Source: Candidatus Dormiibacterota bacterium
GTDB taxonomy: Bacteria > Chloroflexota > Dormibacteria > Aeolococcales > Aeolococcaceae
Assembly (NCBI GenBank): GCA_003170875.1
Contig: PMYJ01000118.1
Span: 1,991-19,613 of the forward strand
Direction of reading: 5' to 3'
Length of the DNA: 17,623 nt
A program made the position numbers and the translations under genes. The notes below the pieces were generated by a model. It did no database searches, had not been told where the DNA came from, and saw nothing but the letters and a program-made list of their open reading frames with translations. Shown here in pieces: positions 7,553-14,420 of this stretch (its first letter is position 1; every line of letters starts with the position of its first letter).

Positions 7553-9361
7553 CTACCACCTGTACGAGGACCAGCCGTCGTTGGACCAGGACGTCCCGGA
7601 CCACGATGTCCCCGACCAGGACGTCCCGGACCACGACGTTCCCGACCACGACGTTCCCGACCACGACGTTCCCGACCAGGAGGTCCCGGTCCAGATTCCC
7701 GAGGGGGTGGTGACCGCGGACCACGGGACGCCGGCCCATGAATTCGACGTCCAGGGTGCGTAGGCCCAATCGATGACGGTGGGGCTCCACACCCAGTAGC
7801 TGCCCGACCAGGTGGCCCCGTTCCAGGTGCCGCCCCACCAGCTGTCGGCGTAGCTCTCCACCGTGGCCAGCGCGGCCGTGTTGACCGCGTCGCCGAAGAT
7901 GTCCTGCTCCCCCCTGAGGACGACGCCGTGGAGGGTGACGTGGAGGGAGCCGCGGGCGGCCTCCAGCGAGCCGGTGCCGGTGGAGTCGGCGAAGGACTGG
8001 ACAGCGGTGGGGAGCGGTGCCTGGACCGCGGTCGAGGCCATCGCCTCACCGCGGCCCGAAGCTGCCGGCGCCCCGCCCGCGACCGGCGCCGCGGTCGAGG
8101 TGAGCAGCGCCTTGACCTGGTCGGGGGTCGCCTGGGGGTGCTCCTCGACGAGCAGGGCGGCCAGGCCCGACACCACCGCGGCCGCCTGGGAGGTGCCACT
8201 GCCACGGAAGAAGCGGGTTCCGACGGCACCCGTGGAGGAGTACTGGTCGGCGATCACGGAGCCGGGGTCGGCGAGGCTCACGACCGACGTTCCGGGGGCG
8301 ATCAGGTCAGGGCCGCGGGTGGCGTTCCCGTGGCTGGAGAATGAGGCCACGCTGAAGCCGCCGGGGGAGCCCGGCTGGCTGGCGCCGACCGCGATGACGT
8401 AGGGATCGATGGCCGGGTCGGAGACCCGCGGCGCGCTCCCGCCTTGGTTGCCGACGGAGGCCACCACCACGATTCCCTGGTGCCAGGCGACCTCGGCGGC
8501 GTAGGCCAGCGGGTCGAGCAGGTAGGACTGGCTGCTGTCGGTGCCGAAGCTCAGGTTGAGGACCCGGATGTTGAAGCCCTCGTCATCGCGGTGCATCACC
8601 ACCCAGTCGATGGCTGCCAGCACCTGCGAGACGTCGACGGCCCCGTTAGCCCCCGCCACCTTGACGTTGATGATGTGGGCGTCCGGGGCGATGCCGAGAA
8701 AGTCGGTGCTGTCGCCGGCGTAATGCCCGCTCACCGCGGCGGGATCGCGCCCGGCGATGATCCCGGCCATGAAGGTGCCGTGGCCGTTCTCATCGAGGTA
8801 GCGGAGCGACGGCGAGGTCCCGTCGAAGGAGAGATCGGCGCCGTTGACGAGCTGTCCCGCGCCGTCCAGCCCCTCGATCGGGGACACGCCGGTGTCGATC
8901 AGGGCCACGCCGACGCCGCTGCCGGTGTAGCCGTCCGCCCAGGCCTGGGAGACGCCCAGCTCGCGCTCGATGGTGGAGAGGGAGCCGGGATCGGTGGTCG
9001 GGGAGTACGAATCGGACATGAGCTGCACGGGCCCGTCGGGGGTCACCTCGACGATGCCCGGTTGAGCGGCGAGCCACCCGAGAGCCGAGGCCGGAACCTC
9101 GGCCGCGCTGGCGGTGATCAGGGGGATCTGCTCGGTGACCCGCCCACCGGCCCGGGCGATGTCCTGATCAACGGTGGCCAAAGTTCCTGGCGAGCCCCGA
9201 ACGATGACGGGGGTCGGAGCCGAGGGCGGTCCCGTGGGGAGGGGCGCGGCGGCCACCGACACCGTGGCCGAAGCGATCGCCACCCCGGCGGTGAGCAGGC
9301 CGGTCAGGATGACGCGGCTCCGCTTCTTGTCATTCCAACTCAACAGCGAGAGCGGAAGCAC
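7553..9361 (-). CDS. Secreted subtilisin-like serine protease (S8) with Trp-repeat tail
   Basis: An exported endopeptidase, 602 residues. A basic stretch DKKRSR (11-16) and hydrophobic segment to VAAAP (36-40) form a signal peptide. Residues about 50-115 resemble an I9-type propeptide. The S8 triad is complete: Asp156 in ALIDTGV, His194 in NGHGTFMAG, Ser391 in GSGTSQAAAVVSG, with oxyanion Asn305 in SVGNQGG. After about residue 430 comes a linker. From 508 to the last residue the sequence is rich in Trp, Ser, Gly and Thr, with 20 Trp, mostly one every five positions, ending in exact WSGTS units. No sortase or membrane anchor is seen. I chose GTG at 9361 because GGAGGT lies about nine bases upstream; GTG at 9370 is in frame but directly abuts that GGAGGT. 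The protease is the likely first gene ahead of the GGDEF-EAL gene. Confidence 0.93.
   Translation of the reverse strand: MLPLSLLSWNDKKRSRVILTGLLTAGVAIASATVSVAAAPLPTGPPSAPTPVIVRGSPGTLATVDQDIARAGGRVTEQIPLITASAAEVPASALGWLAAQPGIVEVTPDGPVQLMSDSYSPTTDPGSLSTIERELGVSQAWADGYTGSGVGVALIDTGVSPIEGLDGAGQLVNGADLSFDGTSPSLRYLDENGHGTFMAGIIAGRDPAAVSGHYAGDSTDFLGIAPDAHIINVKVAGANGAVDVSQVLAAIDWVVMHRDDEGFNIRVLNLSFGTDSSQSYLLDPLAYAAEVAWHQGIVVVASVGNQGGSAPRVSDPAIDPYVIAVGASQPGSPGGFSVASFSSHGNATRGPDLIAPGTSVVSLADPGSVIADQYSSTGAVGTRFFRGSGTSQAAAVVSGLAALLVEEHPQATPDQVKALLTSTAAPVAGGAPAASGRGEAMASTAVQAPLPTAVQSFADSTGTGSLEAARGSLHVTLHGVVLRGEQDIFGDAVNTAALATVESYADSWWGGTWNGATWSGSYWVWSPTVIDWAYAPWTSNSWAGVPWSAVTTPSGIWTGTSWSGTSWSGTSWSGTSWSGTSWSGTSWSGTSWSNDGWSSYRW
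7584..7688. repeat. 15-nt tandem repeat, seven units, inside the protease gene
   Basis: Seven contiguous 15-bp units, from 7584 in steps of 15, read on the plus strand as variants of GACCACGACGTTCCC. The three units from 7629 to 7673 are identical; the others differ by one to four bases. On the coding strand each unit encodes one Gly-Thr-Ser-Trp-Ser pentapeptide. The period is a multiple of three, so gain or loss of units would keep the reading frame. Confidence 0.95.
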
Positions 9362-9450
9362 TGCGCCCACACCTCCAGTTCCACCTGCACTGGCCCCCCC
9401 CGAGGGACCCCCACCACGGTCAGGCTACGGTTCTAACGTCGCAAACTATC

Positions 9451-9582
9451 CAATCATCCTGTAACAGAGCGCCGACATCGGAGATATTTCCGATGATCCC
9501 GTAACAGATCGCCGACACAGATCGCATATCGGTGGTTCGCCGAGGGGGGCAGCGTTGCAGATCGCATATCCGGGATTCGCCG
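9451..9582. repeat. Degenerate tandem repeat of exact 40-bp period between protease and MFS gene
   Basis: Successive 40-bp units begin at 9451, 9491, 9531 and 9571. Units 1 and 2 agree at 28 of 40 positions, including GTAACAG (9461 and 9501) and GCCGACA (9471 and 9511). Units 2 and 3 share their last 13 bases, CAGATCGCATATC (ending 9530 and 9570). Units 3 and 4 share TTCGCCG (9536 and 9576). Different blocks are kept between different neighbours, as in an old tandem array in which parts were retained. It lies upstream of both the protease (minus) and the MFS gene (plus), suggesting repeated binding sites. I see no functional element in 9371-9450 apart from the protease ribosome-binding site. 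Confidence 0.75.
9476..9495. promoter_or_regulatory. Perfect 7-bp inverted repeat, possible operator
   Basis: CATCGGA (9476-9482) and TCCGATG (9489-9495) are perfectly complementary across the six bases GATATT. The symmetry bridges the junction of the first two 40-bp units, about 115 bp upstream of the protease start. It could be a dimeric repressor or activator site. It is not followed by a T-run, so a terminator is unlikely. Confidence 0.4.
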
Positions 9583-9621
9583 GCTGCGGCGCAGCCGAGG
9601 TCCACGGCGCCTGGCCGATGC

Positions 9622-9648
9622 GGTTGGTCAACCCCCCGCCGCTATCCT
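9622..9648 (+). promoter_or_regulatory. Weak candidate promoter of the MFS gene, possibly leaderless
   Basis: TATCCT (9643-9648) ends seven bases before the ATG at 9656, the spacing expected for a leaderless message, and no ribosome-binding site precedes that ATG. Upstream, GGTTGGTCAACC (9622-9633) is a perfect five-base inverted repeat around GT. No -35 box at normal spacing is convincing, so the call is tentative. Confidence 0.3.
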
Positions 9649-9655
9649 CTCCGCG

Positions 9656-11194
9656 ATGAGCGGAACAACTGCGAGCGGGGCGCCGGTGGCCGTCCAAGCA
9701 CCCCGGCCAGTGAGGCGGAACCTCGGCCTGGCGGTGGTCATGACCGGTGTGCTCATCACCGCGGTCGACACCACCATCGTGATCCTGGCCCTGCCCGAGA
9801 TCGAGCGGGGGCTGAGGGTCGACCTTTCCTCGGTGATCTGGGTCGTGATCGGCTACCTGCTGGTGATCACCCTGCTCGCCACCCAGGTCGGCCGGCTCGG
9901 TGACATGTTCGGCCGGGTACGGATGTACGAGGCGGGCTTCGTCGTCTTCATCATCGGATCGGCTCTCTGTGCCCTCGCCTGGGACGGCTCGTCGATGATC
10001 GGCTTCCGCGTCCTCCAGGGCATCGGCGGCGCCCTGGTGACGGCCAACAGCGGGGCCGTCATCGCCGACCTCTTTCCCCCTCAGGAACGCGGCAAGGCCT
10101 ACGGCTTCAACGGCATCGGCTGGAGCGCGGGGGCGGTGCTCGGCATCGTCCTCGGGGGCCTGATCGTCACCTACCTCTCCTGGCGGTGGATCTTCTGGAT
10201 CAACGTGCCCATCGGGCTCACTGCGGTCCTCCTCGCCGTGCGCGTCCTCCACGACGTTGGCGAGCGGCGGACTCACCGCATCGACTTCGCCGGCATGCTG
10301 ACCCTCGGACTGGGCCTCTTCGGGGTGCTCTGGGCGATGACGTCGTTGGCCTCCACCCCGTTCGACGCCGCGATCCTCGCCTACCTCGTCGGCGGCCTGG
10401 TCTTCATCGGCATCTTCACGGTCGTCGAGTGGAAGCAGGCGGAGCCGATGCTCAAGCTGTCCCTTCTCAAAATCCCGACCATGGCGCCGTCGCTGCTCGC
10501 CTCCTTCTTCCAGGGGCTCGCCAACTACGCCGTCCTCTTCCTCGTGATCATGTACCTGCAGGGGACACGCGGCCTTTCCGCTCTCGACGCCTCCCTCCTG
10601 CTCGTCCCCGGCTACCTGGTGGGCGGCGCCATCGGCCCCTTCGCCGGGCGCCTCGCGGACCGCGTCGGACCGGTGATCCCGGCCACCTTCGGCCTCGCCG
10701 TCCAGGTGATCGCGCTCTTCATCTACGCACAGCTCACGGCGGACACCGGGCTCTGGGTGGTCGTCGTCGGCAGCCTGGTCAACGGCCTGGGTGCCAGCTC
10801 GTTCTTCCCCGCCAACACCTCGGCGGTGATGAAGGCGTCGCCGCCTCAGCTCTTCGGCATCTCGTCAGGGATGCTGCGCACCTTCGCCAACGTGGGCATG
10901 GTGTTCTCGTTCTCAATGGCCATCGTCCTCGCCTCGCGGAGCATCCCCCGCCAGCTCGCCTTCGCCATCTTCGTGGGCTCCACCTCCCTGCACGGCCAGC
11001 TGGCCACGGCCTTCGCCAGCGGGCTGCATTCGGCCTTCTACGGCTCGATGGTCCTGATGGCGGTGGCCGCCATCCTCTCGGCCAGCCGGGGCAGCGCCAA
11101 GAGCCTGCGCACCCACTCCCATGCCGGTGCGTACCCGGCTCCGGCGGGGGCGCGGCCCGTCAGCGAGGCGCCGCCAAGTCGCGCCGGGGACTGA
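9656..11194 (+). CDS. DHA2-type MFS transporter, 14 predicted helices
   Basis: A 512-residue inner-membrane exporter of the EmrB/QacA type. Helix 1 carries VDTTIVILALPEI (37-49), loop motif A is GRLGDMFGRVRM (79-90), and helix 5 has the motif-C-like GWSAGAVLGIVLGG, followed by WRWIFWINVPIG. The hydrophobic pattern supports 14 helices and a short cytoplasmic tail. The ATG at 9656 fits the family's N-terminus although no ribosome-binding site is seen. The gene is divergent from the protease across the 40-bp repeat region and convergent with the second GGDEF-EAL gene, 35 nt away. No dedicated regulator gene adjoins it, unlike the exporter at the left edge. The substrate is unknown. Confidence 0.93.
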   Translation: MSGTTASGAPVAVQAPRPVRRNLGLAVVMTGVLITAVDTTIVILALPEIERGLRVDLSSVIWVVIGYLLVITLLATQVGRLGDMFGRVRMYEAGFVVFIIGSALCALAWDGSSMIGFRVLQGIGGALVTANSGAVIADLFPPQERGKAYGFNGIGWSAGAVLGIVLGGLIVTYLSWRWIFWINVPIGLTAVLLAVRVLHDVGERRTHRIDFAGMLTLGLGLFGVLWAMTSLASTPFDAAILAYLVGGLVFIGIFTVVEWKQAEPMLKLSLLKIPTMAPSLLASFFQGLANYAVLFLVIMYLQGTRGLSALDASLLLVPGYLVGGAIGPFAGRLADRVGPVIPATFGLAVQVIALFIYAQLTADTGLWVVVVGSLVNGLGASSFFPANTSAVMKASPPQLFGISSGMLRTFANVGMVFSFSMAIVLASRSIPRQLAFAIFVGSTSLHGQLATAFASGLHSAFYGSMVLMAVAAILSASRGSAKSLRTHSHAGAYPAPAGARPVSEAPPSRAGD

Positions 11195-11229
11195 GCCGCC
11201 GAATTCTGAGGGCGACCGCGCCGCCGGCT

Positions 11230-12912
11230 CTAATTGGACAGGTGGGGGACGGCGACCCGGGCCCGCTTGGGCACCGGGACGGTGAGCCGCCGGCCACGGC
11301 CCGCCGGCACCGAGCCGCGCGCCGCCGGCACCACCTCGGGGAGGTAGCGTACCCGCTTGAGCATCCGCGAGAGGCCCTCGGCGTCGATCGGCCGGGCAAA
11401 GAAGAAGCCCTGGCAGAGATTGACGTCGAGGTTGTGCAGCACGTCTGCCTGCTCCGAAGTCTCCACTCCCTCGGCCACGGTGGCGATGGAGAGAGCCCGG
11501 CTGAGCTGGGCGACGGTGCGCATCAGCTCCTGGCTCTTCACCGACTCCGTGATGTTGTCGGTGAAGCTCTTGTCCAGCTTGAGGAAGTCGACGGGAAGGT
11601 CCTGGAGGTGGCCGAGCGAGGAGTAGCCGGTGCCGAAGTCGTCGATGGCGATCCGCACCCCGATCTCCTTCAGAGCGGCGAACTGGCGGAGGGCTCCGTG
11701 GACGTCGGTCATGACCTGCGACTCGACGATCTCCAGCACCAGGTGGCGGGGGTCCAGGCCCGACTCGTTGAGGGCCGTGACCACGTCGTTCTGGAGCTGG
11801 GTGCCGAACAGCTGCCGCGCCGAGACGTTGACGCTCAGCAGGAAGTCCTTGAAGAGGCTGGGGTGGTTGGTCCGCCACTTCTGGGTCTGGAGGCAGGCTT
11901 CGCGCAGCACCCACGCTCCCAGCGGCACGATCAGGCCGGTCGCCTCGGCGAGCGGGATGAAGTCCAGCGGCGGCACCAGTCCCCGCTCGGGATGCTGCCA
12001 CCGCACCAGGGCCTCGACACCCAGGATGCGCCGATTCTTCGAGTCGACGATCGGCTGGTAGTGGAGGACGAATTGGTCCTGCTCCAGAGCGATGCGCAGG
12101 TCTCGCTCGAAGGCGATGCGCTCGAGCTCGCTGGAGTGGAGCTCGTGGCGATACATCACGTAGCGGCCCTTGCCCGCGCGCTTGGCATACATCAGGGCGA
12201 TATCGGCGTTGCGCAGCAGCTCCCCGGGGCCGCTCTCGCCCTCCATCATGACCACCCCCGCGCTGGCGCTGATCGTGCAGCTGAGCAGCTCGGCGGGGTA
12301 GGGGCGCTGCACCGCCTCGACGATGCGGCGGGAGATCACCTCGAGGTTGCTGCGATCTCCCACCCTCGGCAGCAGCACCGCGAACTCGTCGCCGCTCAGC
12401 CGGGAGACGGTGTCAGTGGTGCGAAGGCAGCTCTGGATGCGCACCGCGGTGCCGCGCAGGACCTCGTCGCCCACACTGTGTCCGACCGAATCGTTGATGG
12501 ACTTGAGATTGTCGAGGTCGATCAGCACCAGGGCAACGTCCGCCCCGGGCCGGGCCTTGCGCTCCAGCTCGCGCTCGAAGGCACGCCGGTTGGGCACTCC
12601 GGTGAGAGCGTCGACGCTCGCCATGTCCTCGAGCTCGGCATGGCGGCGCACCAGCTCGGCCCGCGCCCGGTGGAGGTGAAGGCTGACCACCATGAGGGCG
12701 GCGGCGAGAATCGCCGTGCCGGCGACCACCAGAGTGGCCCAGACGGCCCCCCCGCCGACGGCACCACCGGAGATCACGGCGACCACACCCAGGGCCACCG
12801 CCGCCAGTGCCGCGGCCAGCGCCATGGAGATCGCCAGCCGGATGGCCGCCGAGCCGGACGGACGGACGACGGGTTCGACCAGATCGGTGGGCTTGGGCAT
12901 CGAATAGAGCAT
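11230..12912 (-). CDS. Membrane GGDEF-EAL cyclic-di-GMP protein with SGDEF site
   Basis: Second bifunctional c-di-GMP enzyme, 560 residues from the ATG at 12912. Two membrane helices (about 21-47 and 55-80) and a short helical linker precede GGDEF (about 95-255) and EAL (about 265-520). No sensor domain is recognisable. The cyclase signature is SGDEF (173-177), first Gly replaced by Ser, a variant found in some active cyclases. The inhibitory site RTTD (164-167) is kept. The EAL set is complete: EAL (300-302), NVS (Asn362), EIVE (394-397), DDFGTG (424-429), KLD (445-447), AEGVE (480-484), Gln501. The frame opens at ATG 12972, but that would put the conserved upstream block of 12934-13016 inside the gene. 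ATG 12900 is also possible. A basic C-terminal tail follows EAL. Confidence 0.92.
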   Translation of the reverse strand: MLYSMPKPTDLVEPVVRPSGSAAIRLAISMALAAALAAVALGVVAVISGGAVGGGAVWATLVVAGTAILAAALMVVSLHLHRARAELVRRHAELEDMASVDALTGVPNRRAFERELERKARPGADVALVLIDLDNLKSINDSVGHSVGDEVLRGTAVRIQSCLRTTDTVSRLSGDEFAVLLPRVGDRSNLEVISRRIVEAVQRPYPAELLSCTISASAGVVMMEGESGPGELLRNADIALMYAKRAGKGRYVMYRHELHSSELERIAFERDLRIALEQDQFVLHYQPIVDSKNRRILGVEALVRWQHPERGLVPPLDFIPLAEATGLIVPLGAWVLREACLQTQKWRTNHPSLFKDFLLSVNVSARQLFGTQLQNDVVTALNESGLDPRHLVLEIVESQVMTDVHGALRQFAALKEIGVRIAIDDFGTGYSSLGHLQDLPVDFLKLDKSFTDNITESVKSQELMRTVAQLSRALSIATVAEGVETSEQADVLHNLDVNLCQGFFFARPIDAEGLSRMLKRVRYLPEVVPAARGSVPAGRGRRLTVPVPKRARVAVPHLSN

Positions 12913-12933
12913 ATGCACTACTCGCGACCCCCC

Positions 12934-13016
12934 CGATGACGGTATCCCGTCCCCCTTGTGACAGATTGACATCGCGTTCCGTCACGTTCGGAAGACGCCT
13001 GCCGGGATCGCATATC
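12934..13016 (-). promoter_or_regulatory. Upstream element sharing blocks with the protease repeat region
   Basis: Read on the plus strand, this region contains CGATGA (12934-12939 area), GTGACAG (12958-12964), GACATCG (12968-12974) and GATCGCATATC (13006-13016). In the protease upstream array the counterparts are CGATGATCC, GTAACAG, GACATCG and GATCGCATATC. The two regions lie upstream of minus-strand genes in the same orientation, although spacing between blocks differs. It covers the likely promoter of the second GGDEF-EAL gene. The binding factor is unknown. The rest of the 156-bp gap (to 13068) shows only GC-rich sequence. Confidence 0.5.
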
Positions 13017-13068
13017 CGCGTCAAGAAGCGGTTCTATGGCCCGGGGGGACCGGCCCGGCCGGCTCCCC

Positions 13069-14316
13069 TCACCCCTCGCCAGGGACCGCGACCGCCCCGC
13101 CCGGGAGCCCCCCGGAGCCCCGGATGACGGCCGCCGCGGTCCCGAAGCCGAGGCAGATCAACGCCACGGGGACCAGCCGGATGCCCGTCCCGGAGGATTG
13201 CTGCCCGGCAAGGTCGAGGAGAGCCAGGGCCGAGAGGATGATCCAGCCGGCGAGGAGGCCCGCGCTCGCGGCGTCGGGCCAGTCACGAGCCCGCACCGCC
13301 AGCCAGCCGAGCAGCGCCACCAGGACCGGAGCCAGCAGGGTGAGATCGTGGCCGAGCAGGTGAGGGGAGGCGAGCAGGGAGAGCACGGTGGCGGCGAAGA
13401 GCGCCGGCTCCAGCAGAGCAGGACGGAGACGTGACCTGGCTCCGACCCAAAACGCGGCCGCCAGGGCGGCGGCCCCGCCGGCGAGGGTGAGGAGGTCGGC
13501 CAACCGCCCCGGCCCCAGGGAGGATCCGAAGAGACCGCTGAAGCCGAGCATCTCGCGCACCGGACTGTTGGACGGCTGGAGCAGGGCCCCGACGTAGCTC
13601 TCGACCCCGCCGATCCCGACGGCAGCGATGCTTGCGAGGAGGAGGGCGGCAGCGCCGGTCAGGGCTCCGGCGAGGGACCGCCAGTCCCTCCGCCCGATGA
13701 CGAAGGCCGCCAGGCCGAGAGCGAGGTGGGGCTTGGCGATGCCGATCCCGAGGGCCAGCAGCAGCCCCGCCGCGAACGAGCGGTCCCCCCGCCACGCCCA
13801 GTACGCAGCGGCGAGCCCCAGGACCGCGAAGCCGTCCCACTGCCCTTCCAGAAAGAGGAGTCCGGTCCCCGTCCCCGCCAGAGCCACCAGGCAGGCGGCG
13901 ACCCGCAGCGGAGCGGCACGGGCCGGCCAGGGCGCGGCGCGCGCGGCCAGCACGACCGCCGCGGCGACCAGGAGGAGCTGGAGCCAGGACCAGAGCGCCC
14001 ACGCCGCACCGCCGTCGACCAGGGTGGTGGGGAGGGCCACCAGCAGCGCCGCCGGCGGGTTCTCGAAGGGGATGTCCGAGTGGCCGGCCGGAGCCCCCGT
14101 CTCCCGCAGCGCCTGCTCCTCGACCGGAAGGCTGTAGATCTGGCTCCCACGGCCCTCGCGCCAGAGGGTCGCTGCGACGTAGGTCCCGGCGAAGTCACTG
14201 GTCCGGTTGAGCGACGTCTGGGGAGCGACCACAGCCCAATCGCGGATGAAGGTGACGAGCACCAGCGCGCCCAGACCGGCCAGAAGCCAGCAGATCAGCC
14301 GGGGGCGCCCGGTCAT
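13069..14316 (-). CDS. Polytopic GT87-like (DUF2029) glycosyltransferase
   Basis: A 415-residue integral membrane protein, probably using a polyprenyl-phosphate sugar to glycosylate a lipid or envelope glycan on the outer face of the membrane, as known GT87 mannosyltransferases do. The family layout is clear: helix 1 at about 7-25, then an extracytoplasmic loop SDFAGTYVAATLWREG (40-55) with the expected acidic residue and IYSLPVEEQALRE. IPFENPPAALLVALP begins the next helix near residue 82. LEGQWDGFAVLGLAAAYWAW and GLLLALGIGIAKPHLALG are characteristic middle segments. Roughly ten helices are predicted. The ATG at 14316 has no strong ribosome-binding site; an inverted repeat GATCA-N4-TGATC (14321-14334) precedes it. 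It follows fabF on the same strand after 104 nt. The acceptor is unknown. Confidence 0.8.
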   Translation of the reverse strand: MTGRPRLICWLLAGLGALVLVTFIRDWAVVAPQTSLNRTSDFAGTYVAATLWREGRGSQIYSLPVEEQALRETGAPAGHSDIPFENPPAALLVALPTTLVDGGAAWALWSWLQLLLVAAAVVLAARAAPWPARAAPLRVAACLVALAGTGTGLLFLEGQWDGFAVLGLAAAYWAWRGDRSFAAGLLLALGIGIAKPHLALGLAAFVIGRRDWRSLAGALTGAAALLLASIAAVGIGGVESYVGALLQPSNSPVREMLGFSGLFGSSLGPGRLADLLTLAGGAAALAAAFWVGARSRLRPALLEPALFAATVLSLLASPHLLGHDLTLLAPVLVALLGWLAVRARDWPDAASAGLLAGWIILSALALLDLAGQQSSGTGIRLVPVALICLGFGTAAAVIRGSGGLPGGAVAVPGEG

Positions 14317-14391
14317 GGCAGATCAGATGTGATCACGGCTGCCGGTCAGGATATGGGTGGAGCGTGCCCACCTCAGGCGGCGACATGCGCC

Positions 14392-14409
14392 GGTGACGGA
14401 GTCGTCACC
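14392..14409 (-). terminator. Hairpin downstream of fabF, no U-tract
   Basis: GGTGACG (14392-14398) pairs perfectly with CGTCACC (14403-14409) across the loop GAGT, 11 nt after the fabF stop. The right arm also belongs to a 12-bp perfect palindrome TCACCCGGGTGA (14405-14416), so two mutually exclusive foldings are possible. No T-run follows on the minus strand. It may be a hairpin-only terminator or an mRNA-end stabiliser. Confidence 0.4.
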
Positions 14410-14420
14410 CGGGTGAACCT

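Noticed and set aside
7477..8229. N-terminal 250-residue extension of the first GGDEF-EAL protein
   Set aside because: The extension is Pro/Arg/Ser-rich low complexity and is another frame of the protease gene, whose catalytic motifs are unmistakable there.
9451..9582. CRISPR array with 40-bp period
   Set aside because: Units are contiguous and degenerate, different blocks are conserved in different units, there are no unique spacers between constant repeats, and no cas gene is present.
11193..11230. Bidirectional terminator between the MFS gene and the second GGDEF-EAL gene
   Set aside because: GAGCCG and CGGCTC can pair, but the loop is 26 bases and there is no T-run on either side.
10186..12939. 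917-codon plus-strand open frame
   Set aside because: It is antisense to the second GGDEF-EAL gene and overlaps the MFS gene in another frame. Its translation is His/Arg/Gly-rich without domains, as expected from a GC-rich shadow frame.
12958..13000. CRP-like or GlnR-like binding site around GTGACAG and GTCACG
   Set aside because: The half-sites do not have the spacing or second half-site required for either consensus.
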